Positions 58,489-64,000 of a DNA stretch of 64,000 nucleotides are shown in pieces. The notes under the pieces are model-generated. The model had not been told where the DNA came from. It made no database searches and was given only the letters and a program-made list of their open reading frames with translations. How positions within the stretch are numbered: the first letter of the stretch is position 1; each line of letters opens with the position of its first letter. The translations under genes were made by a program, and so were the position numbers. The stretch comes from Janthinobacterium saanense (GTDB taxonomy: Bacteria > Pseudomonadota > Gammaproteobacteria > Burkholderiales > Burkholderiaceae_D): NCBI RefSeq assembly GCF_014200675.1, contig NZ_JACHCI010000001.1, positions 434,001 to 498,000 on the forward strand. Direction: 5' to 3'.

Positions 58489-61400
58489 TCAATCAAACGC
58501 CCACGTATACAACACGTCCAGCGCATTATTGGTGCCGGTCTGGAATTGCAGGGTGAAGCGGCGGTCCAGTTTGTAGCGTAGCTTGACCAGGCTGCTGGCT
58601 GTGCTGGTGCCTTGCTCGAACGTCAGGTAGGCGCGCGACGACAAGCGTTTGCCGACCGTGACGACGGTGCTTTCCAGTCCCTGGGCTTGCGACAGGCCCA
58701 CTTCATCGAGGCCCAGCGAGCTGGCCAGCTTGCCTTGCAAGCCGCCACCGGAGCCGCCGAACAGGGCGCCGGCAGCTGTCGTCAGCAAGGCCATTTCATC
58801 GCCGGCCGCCGCTTCTGCACCGTGACCGAGGATCAGCCAGGCCAGCTTGTCGCTATCGGACACGTTCGGCGTGGACACCAGCTTGGCGGTTGGCGCCTGG
58901 GCCGTGCCGCGCACTTCCACGCCTGCTTCGACGTTGGTTTCCGACAAGGTATCGCCTTCGGGACGCTTGCGCACGGCCAGGATATTCAAGGCCGGGTTGT
59001 CGTAGGCGCCCGTGAAGTTGATCACGCCCCGGTCGATCGACAGTTTCTGGCCGTAAGCGGCATATACGCCGTTGGCCACGCGGATGCTGCCCGTCACGCG
59101 CGGCGCGGCGCGGTTCAGCACGCGGGCGCGCACATTGCCTTCCAGGTCGGCGTCCAGTCCCATGCCGCGCAGATGGAAGGCGTTGCCCAGATCAAACTCC
59201 AGGTCGATATTCAGGGGCAGGGATGGCGCTTCCTTGCTGGCCGCCGTTTTCTTGCCCAGCACGACGACGTCATTGCTTTGCGTGGGCGTGTCTTGCGGCG
59301 CCAGCTCGATCAGGGCACGGTTGGCCTTGAACTTGCCCTCGAAACTGAACCGCTTGTCATTGCGCACCAGGGTGCTATTGCCCGACAAGACCAGGGTGCG
59401 GTCGGGGCGCGACAGCGCTTGCAGGCGGTCGGCCATCAATTTCAGTTCCATGCTGGCTTCGCCATTGGCAAAGCGTACCCAGCCGTCTGCCTGCACCTTG
59501 CCGTCGCCGCCATCAAAGCTCAGGCGCTGCAATTGCAGTTGATCGCCAGCAAGCTTAGCTTGCAGCACGCCATTGCGCAGCTTCAAACCCTGGTCGGCCC
59601 AGCTCACCAGCAGCTTGCTGCCATTGATGTCGCCATTCAATTGCGGCGCACCGATGGTGCCACTGCCCGACAGGGCCACCGTCACGCCACCACCGAGTTC
59701 CAGGCCCTCCTGGCCCGTCAGCGGCGCCAGCCAGGACAGCGAGGCGATGCTGGTGGTGCCCGTCAGGCTCAATGCGCTATCGTTGCTGATGCGGCCATCG
59801 AGCATGCGCACCGTGGCATTGATATCGCTCTGGCCCGCGCGCGCGCCATCGAGTTTGACTTGCAGCCGCAGTTGCTGGTTGGCGATGTCGACCCGCGCAT
59901 CGAGGGTGCGCAGACCCAGCGCCAGTGGCGAGTCCACGCCCACCGTCACGTCGCCTTTTTCGCGGTACACGTGCAGCATGCCGGCCAATGCCGGTTCCTT
60001 TTGCCTGGCAGTGGCCGCCTGCATATCGAGCGACCATTGCGCGCCCAGGGTCAGGTCGCTGCGGGTGTTCGCTTGCAGCGCAGGAATCACTTGCGACAGA
60101 TAGGTCAGCGCCACGCCGGCTGCCTGGCCCGAACTGGTCCAGCGGGCGCCGTCCTTGTTCAGGTTTTGCATGGTGATGCTGCCAGCAGGCAATTTGATGA
60201 CGGTGTTGCCGATGGAAATTTGTTCTGGCTGGCCCAGTCCCGCCACGCCACTGCCGGCCGGGCCGGCTACGCGCACGGGCACGGGCGCTTGCAAGGCCAG
60301 CGCATAACGGCCCTTGTTTTGCAGGCTGTCTATGCTGCCTGTCCAGTTGGCGCCGCTCTGGCTGCCGTGGATTTGCACGCTGGCGTCGAAATCGTCGTTG
60401 CGCGCCACCAGGTTGATGCTGTGGCTGCCGCGCGTACCGGTCGATTTCAAACGTGCACCGGCCAGCTTGAAGGTGGGCGTGCTGTAGCCGGTGATTTCCA
60501 GGTCGCTGACCATGGCGTCTTGTGCGCCCTGGCCGGCGCCCACGCTGGCGCTGCCTTTGACGGTTTTTAATTGCTGGTCGCCAAAGAAGGTCAAGTCCTT
60601 GCCGTCGAGCGAGAGTTGCGCGGCAGGCGCGTCCATCTTGCCGGACACGGAGCCGGAGGCGCGCAGCACGCCGGCAAAGCGCGGTCCCAGGGTGGACAGC
60701 TGCGGCGCATCGAGTTTCCAGTCCAGCTTGTCGGTGGCGCCGCCCAGCGCGCCCTGGGCCAGCAGGCTGTTCGGTCCCAAACGCAATTCCACGTCAGCGC
60801 TGTCGACTCTTTTTGCATTGGCCGACAGTTTGGCGTAGCCGGCCAGCGGGGCGTTTTGCAGGGTCGAGTCGCGCAGGGCCAGGTTCAGGGCGACTTTCCA
60901 GTCGCTGGTAAGGCGGCCGCTGCCGTCAAAACTGGCGTTGATATTGCCGACGGGCAGGGAGCCAAAGGCAGCCGGGTTGATTTTTTCCACGCTGCCGGCC
61001 ACTTTCAGCTCGGCTTCCTTCTTCGGTCCCGTCAAGCCCACTTCGCCGCTGGCGTGTATCACGCTGTCGGCCACGGGGCGCTTGCCGCTGCTCAAGCCCA
61101 GTCCTTTGGCGTCGGCCACGAAAGTGCTGCGCGGCTGTTGCATGCTGCCTTGCACGACGCCGCTGGCAACGATGGCGCCCAGCAAGTCGTTTTGTATGGC
61201 GGACAATTGCCGCGCATCGACATTCCAGTTCAGTTTTTCACCGGCGCCGCCGAAATTACCCTTGGCCGCGATGGTGTTCTTGCCCAGCGCCAGTGCCACA
61301 TCGATGCCACTGAAGTGCTGTGCATCGGCCGTCAGCTTGCCCTTGCCGGACAAAGGCTGGTCCAGCAACTTGCTGGGGCGCACGGTAAAGTCCGCATTGG

Positions 61401-62904
61401 CCAGCCATTGCGGTGTGACGTGGCCATTGGCCCGCACGTCCAGGTTCAGGTCAGCCACAGGGAAGGCGCCGAAATCGGCCGGGTTCAAGCGGCTGGCGCT
61501 GGCCACCGCCTTGAAGGCTTGTTCATCCTTGAGGCTGATCTGGCCCGTGGCGTTGATTTGGCTTTTGCCCGCTTGCAAGGTTGCCTTGCTCAGCTGCACC
61601 AGGGAGTCTGCCATGCTCGCTTCCAGGTCCAGGCGCAGCTTGGCTTCGCCCAGTTTGGCGCGCAGGGTTTGGGTCTTGCCGTCGCTGTCCAATACGATGT
61701 CGCCGGCGATTTTGGTGCTGTTGATGCTGCTGACCACATGCTGCAGATTGATGCTGTCGGTGTGCAAGGACAAATGCGCGCTGCCGATGGGGCCATCGGC
61801 CGCTTCGCGCTCCAGCTTGCCGCTACCGGTGAATTTGCCGGCAGCAGCCAGGTCGATCAGGGCCGATTCCAGGGTGGTGGCTGTCAGCGTGCCGCCCAGG
61901 CGCGCGTCGAGCTGGCGCAGCGGCAACTTGTGCTGGTCGATGGGGCCAGGCGTGGCGTGATTGAGTACCGACAATTTACCGGACACGCTTTGCTTGTCGC
62001 CGATGGCGGCGTCCAGGTCCAGGCTCAAGTCCGCCTGCGGCAAGGTGGCGTCAAACTGGCCAGGGTTGATCTGGCGCCCTTGAATGCTGGCCGAGCGCAG
62101 GATGATCACCGGGTCGAACGGCGCCAGCGCCAGGCGGGCGTCAAGCGTGGCGGGCCCGGCGCTACCCTTGGCCGTGATATTGAGCAGATTCAGGTCGCCG
62201 CCCAGTTGCAGGGCCACGGCGGCCGGTTTTTCGCCAGCAGCCGGCTTGATCTGCGTCAAGCTGGCCGTGCCCTTCAGTTTGAATGGCTGGGTGGCGGCGA
62301 TGGTGGCGTCGGCCTTGGCCAGGCCAAAGGGCGTGCTGACGGAGGCATCGCTCAAGCGCCATTCGTTCTTGTCGCCCGACAAGGTGAGATGGATCTTTTC
62401 CAGCACCGTGTTGCCGCCCGCGCTGACCAGGGTCAGCTTGTCCAGGCGCGCATCGCTGATGCCGACCTTGAACGGCGAGGCCAGGCTGCTGGGCATGGTC
62501 GCCGGTTCATCGGACGGGCCCGTGCTTTCCACGGACAGGCTGGCCACGTGCAGTTCGCTGATCGCAATGCCTTCCGAGAAATACTGGAACGGCGACCAGT
62601 TGATGTCGATATTCTCGGCCGTGATGTGCTGCGTCTTGCTGCGGTAGCTGACATGGCCCAGGTGCATGCGGTTGTACAGCGAGCCGGACACGCCGCTTAC
62701 TGCGATTTCGCCACCGCTGGCGCTGGCCACTTTTTGCACCAGCAGCTGCAAGGTCGATTCGCGGCCCAGGAACCAGAAGGCAGCGCCCAGCAGCACGGCC
62801 AGGCTGGCCATGCCGATGGCCAGATAACGGGGCCAGCGGCGCGGCTTTTTCGCTGGCGGCGTGGTGCCGGGAGTATCGGGAGACTCGGTAGTGATTTCAG
62901 ACAT
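58489..62904 (-). CDS. tamB: Translocation and assembly module subunit TamB
   Basis: A 1471-residue inner-membrane anchored protein: basic N-terminus and one transmembrane segment about 24-45 (RYLAIGMASLAVLLGAAFWFL), then a very long beta-taco (AsmA-like) region spanning the periplasm, and the C-terminal TamB/DUF490 domain (about 1200-1470, ending AYLTFEQGTSTASSLVKLRYKLDRRFTLQF...). With TamA it forms a bridge for outer-membrane protein or lipid transport. ATG overlaps the tamA stop by one base. Long open frames on the opposite strand are shadows. Confidence 0.93.
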   Translation of the reverse strand: MSEITTESPDTPGTTPPAKKPRRWPRYLAIGMASLAVLLGAAFWFLGRESTLQLLVQKVASASGGEIAVSGVSGSLYNRMHLGHVSYRSKTQHITAENIDINWSPFQYFSEGIAISELHVASLSVESTGPSDEPATMPSSLASPFKVGISDARLDKLTLVSAGGNTVLEKIHLTLSGDKNEWRLSDASVSTPFGLAKADATIAATQPFKLKGTASLTQIKPAAGEKPAAVALQLGGDLNLLNITAKGSAGPATLDARLALAPFDPVIILRSASIQGRQINPGQFDATLPQADLSLDLDAAIGDKQSVSGKLSVLNHATPGPIDQHKLPLRQLDARLGGTLTATTLESALIDLAAAGKFTGSGKLEREAADGPIGSAHLSLHTDSINLQHVVSSINSTKIAGDIVLDSDGKTQTLRAKLGEAKLRLDLEASMADSLVQLSKATLQAGKSQINATGQISLKDEQAFKAVASASRLNPADFGAFPVADLNLDVRANGHVTPQWLANADFTVRPSKLLDQPLSGKGKLTADAQHFSGIDVALALGKNTIAAKGNFGGAGEKLNWNVDARQLSAIQNDLLGAIVASGVVQGSMQQPRSTFVADAKGLGLSSGKRPVADSVIHASGEVGLTGPKKEAELKVAGSVEKINPAAFGSLPVGNINASFDGSGRLTSDWKVALNLALRDSTLQNAPLAGYAKLSANAKRVDSADVELRLGPNSLLAQGALGGATDKLDWKLDAPQLSTLGPRFAGVLRASGSVSGKMDAPAAQLSLDGKDLTFFGDQQLKTVKGSASVGAGQGAQDAMVSDLEITGYSTPTFKLAGARLKSTGTRGSHSINLVARNDDFDASVQIHGSQSGANWTGSIDSLQNKGRYALALQAPVPVRVAGPAGSGVAGLGQPEQISIGNTVIKLPAGSITMQNLNKDGARWTSSGQAAGVALTYLSQVIPALQANTRSDLTLGAQWSLDMQAATARQKEPALAGMLHVYREKGDVTVGVDSPLALGLRTLDARVDIANQQLRLQVKLDGARAGQSDINATVRMLDGRISNDSALSLTGTTSIASLSWLAPLTGQEGLELGGGVTVALSGSGTIGAPQLNGDINGSKLLVSWADQGLKLRNGVLQAKLAGDQLQLQRLSFDGGDGKVQADGWVRFANGEASMELKLMADRLQALSRPDRTLVLSGNSTLVRNDKRFSFEGKFKANRALIELAPQDTPTQSNDVVVLGKKTAASKEAPSLPLNIDLEFDLGNAFHLRGMGLDADLEGNVRARVLNRAAPRVTGSIRVANGVYAAYGQKLSIDRGVINFTGAYDNPALNILAVRKRPEGDTLSETNVEAGVEVRGTAQAPTAKLVSTPNVSDSDKLAWLILGHGAEAAAGDEMALLTTAAGALFGGSGGGLQGKLASSLGLDEVGLSQAQGLESTVVTVGKRLSSRAYLTFEQGTSTASSLVKLRYKLDRRFTLQFQTGTNNALDVLYTWAFD

Positions 62905-64000
62905 CAGAAAGTGAATCCCAGGGAAAAGTGCAAACGGTAGGCGTGGACGGCGTGGCCATAGGCCACGTCAACGTTGATGGGGCCGACAGGGCTCTTGTAG
63001 CGTCCGCCCAGGCCGTAACCCGATTTCGGCGTCAGCGCGCCTTTCACCGTATCGGCCGAGTTGCCGGCGTCATAAAAGGTGGCAATCGCCCATTTCGGCA
63101 GGAACCAGTATTGGTATTCGGCGCTGGCGGTGGCCATGTAACGGCCACCGACGGTGGCGTCGCCTTCCTTGACGCCCAGTTCCTGATAGGCGTAGCCGCG
63201 CACGGACTGGTCGCCGCCGGCCCGGAACAGATAGACGGCCGGTACGCCTTTTTTATCTTTCGAACCCAGCGCGCCCATTTCGCCGCGCAGGATGACTTCG
63301 CCTTTTTCGCCGAGCGGACGATACCAGACCGTCTTGGCTGCCACGCGTACGAAGCGCTCGTCTGTGAGCACCGGCAACAGCGCGCCGCCCACCTGGGCGT
63401 TGATGACGTAGCCACGGGTGGGGAAGAGCAGGCTGTCGAGCTCGCGCTTGGTGATGGAATAGGTCAGCGGCAAGCTCTTGCTGCGCGTTTGTTCCAGGCC
63501 CACCACCGTCTTGTCTTCCCTGAGGAATTCGAAGGTCAGGCTGCGTTCCAGATTGGTGCCGCCCCAATTGCGTTTGGCCGAGATGGCCGACACGGCTGTA
63601 ATCTCGTTGGAAATATCGCTGCGCTCGAACGAAGCGCCCACGCTGTCGCTGTAGCCGCGCGCAGTGGTGGGCAAATAGAAGTTGGTATGCGCCGCCTGCT
63701 TCTTGGTTTCCATGGTGATCGCGCTCTTGAAACGCGTGCCCCAGACGTTCAGGTTGTCATAGTTGAGCTGGACGCGGTTACCCGTATTGGTACTGAAACC
63801 GATACCGGCGCTGACGTTTTGCTGCTTGTTTTCCGTCACGCGCACCACCAGCGGCAATTGCGGCGCCGGTCCGCGATACACGGGCTTGGCGGCGGGCGCG
63901 CCGGTGGCTGCCTCGGCGCCATCCTGGCTGGCCTGGCCTGCCTCGATCTGTTCGCTGAGGATGCTGCTCATGTCGGCGCTCACTTCCACGCTGGCGAAGT
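62904..64000 (-). CDS. tamA: Autotransporter assembly complex protein TamA (5' end outside window)
   Basis: The visible 365 residues are the end of the third POTRA region (RVTENKQQNVSAGIGFSTNTGNRVQ) and the 16-strand barrel, with repeats such as YSVGASF, the motif RAGGDQSVRGYAYQELG (RGY lid region of Omp85 proteins) and a terminal Phe (LHFSLGFTF). The gene continues past 64000; the frame's ATG at 63989 is internal. Overlap with tamB confirms the TamA-TamB pair. Confidence 0.93.
   Translation of the reverse strand, partial: FASVEVSADMSSILSEQIEAGQASQDGAEAATGAPAAKPVYRGPAPQLPLVVRVTENKQQNVSAGIGFSTNTGNRVQLNYDNLNVWGTRFKSAITMETKKQAAHTNFYLPTTARGYSDSVGASFERSDISNEITAVSAISAKRNWGGTNLERSLTFEFLREDKTVVGLEQTRSKSLPLTYSITKRELDSLLFPTRGYVINAQVGGALLPVLTDERFVRVAAKTVWYRPLGEKGEVILRGEMGALGSKDKKGVPAVYLFRAGGDQSVRGYAYQELGVKEGDATVGGRYMATASAEYQYWFLPKWAIATFYDAGNSADTVKGALTPKSGYGLGGRYKSPVGPINVDVAYGHAVHAYRLHFSLGFTF

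Noticed and set aside
58612-62940. Two very long open frames (652 and 789 codons) on the + strand opposite tamB
   Set aside because: They are antisense shadows of the GC-rich tamB gene, with low-complexity composition (A, G, R, Q, H rich) and no domain; tamB itself has clear family features.
1-64000. CRISPR arrays, tRNA/rRNA genes, IS elements, prophage genes
   Set aside because: None were seen: no regularly spaced repeats, no cloverleaf-like sequences recognised, and no transposase, integrase or phage structural proteins among the translated frames. A tRNAscan and ISfinder search would settle it.

Overview
The window is about 64 kb of GC-rich, densely coded chromosome. It reads as a betaproteobacterium of the Oxalobacteraceae (Janthinobacterium/Massilia/Duganella type). 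The support is the gene order aspS-nudB-EEP nuclease-clsB, a PhaM-type granule protein, the EpsC serine acetyltransferase and the overall codon usage. Genus assignment is inference. No rRNA, tRNA, IS element, prophage or CRISPR array was seen. Two genes are cut by the window edges: aspS on the left and tamA on the right.

Layout. 1-4154: 3' end of aspS, nudB, a small membrane protein, an EEP nuclease, clsB and an Hsp15-like S4 protein. 4362-11368: a TetR regulator and a beta-oxidation operon (acyl-CoA dehydrogenase, fused 3-hydroxyacyl-CoA dehydrogenase/enoyl-CoA hydratase, thiolase, second enoyl-CoA hydratase). 11365-15133: two TetR modules with clear palindromic operators. One is paired with a RibD-C-type reductase. 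The other is a NemR-like regulator with an iron alcohol dehydrogenase and a DJ-1/PfpI protein, which suggests reactive-aldehyde defence. 15116-21739: metallophosphoesterase, LysR/SDR pair, a subclass B3 metallo-beta-lactamase with Glu at position 116, a structured RNA-like leader with a very strong terminator, LysR/pirin pair and a PnuC-type transporter. 22042-30719: TonB receptor, REC-AraC regulator and a compact Csu-type chaperone-usher pilus operon followed by a convergent miniature pilin-like ORF. 30987-36565: HxlR regulator, PaiB and OsmC divergent from a MocR-type regulator, tag, and an MnmC whose methyltransferase half is degenerate.

The most interesting region is 36778-41355. It holds a rhodanese, the serine O-acetyltransferase EpsC and a small XRE regulator. 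These are followed by a family 2A encapsulin shell protein and its overlapping cargo gene, a SufS-like cysteine desulfurase with a ~200-residue low-complexity N-terminal extension. Together they form a sulfur-handling nanocompartment locus, ending in a perfect 11-bp terminator. A shared AT-rich 12-mer lies upstream of both transcription units.

41544-47119: a soluble histidine kinase and TPR response regulator, PhaM, and two DUF3108 proteins. 47377-52323: a three-gene MksF-MksE-MksB condensin without the fourth (JetD/MksG) nuclease gene; the SMC gene carries a likely compensated double frameshift. 52329-58396: DUF4424 protein, S9 peptidase, small ORFs and a PIN/Xis-HTH toxin-antitoxin pair with its operator. 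58489-64000: tamB and tamA on the minus strand.

All family names come from reading motifs in the translated sequence; no database search was run.
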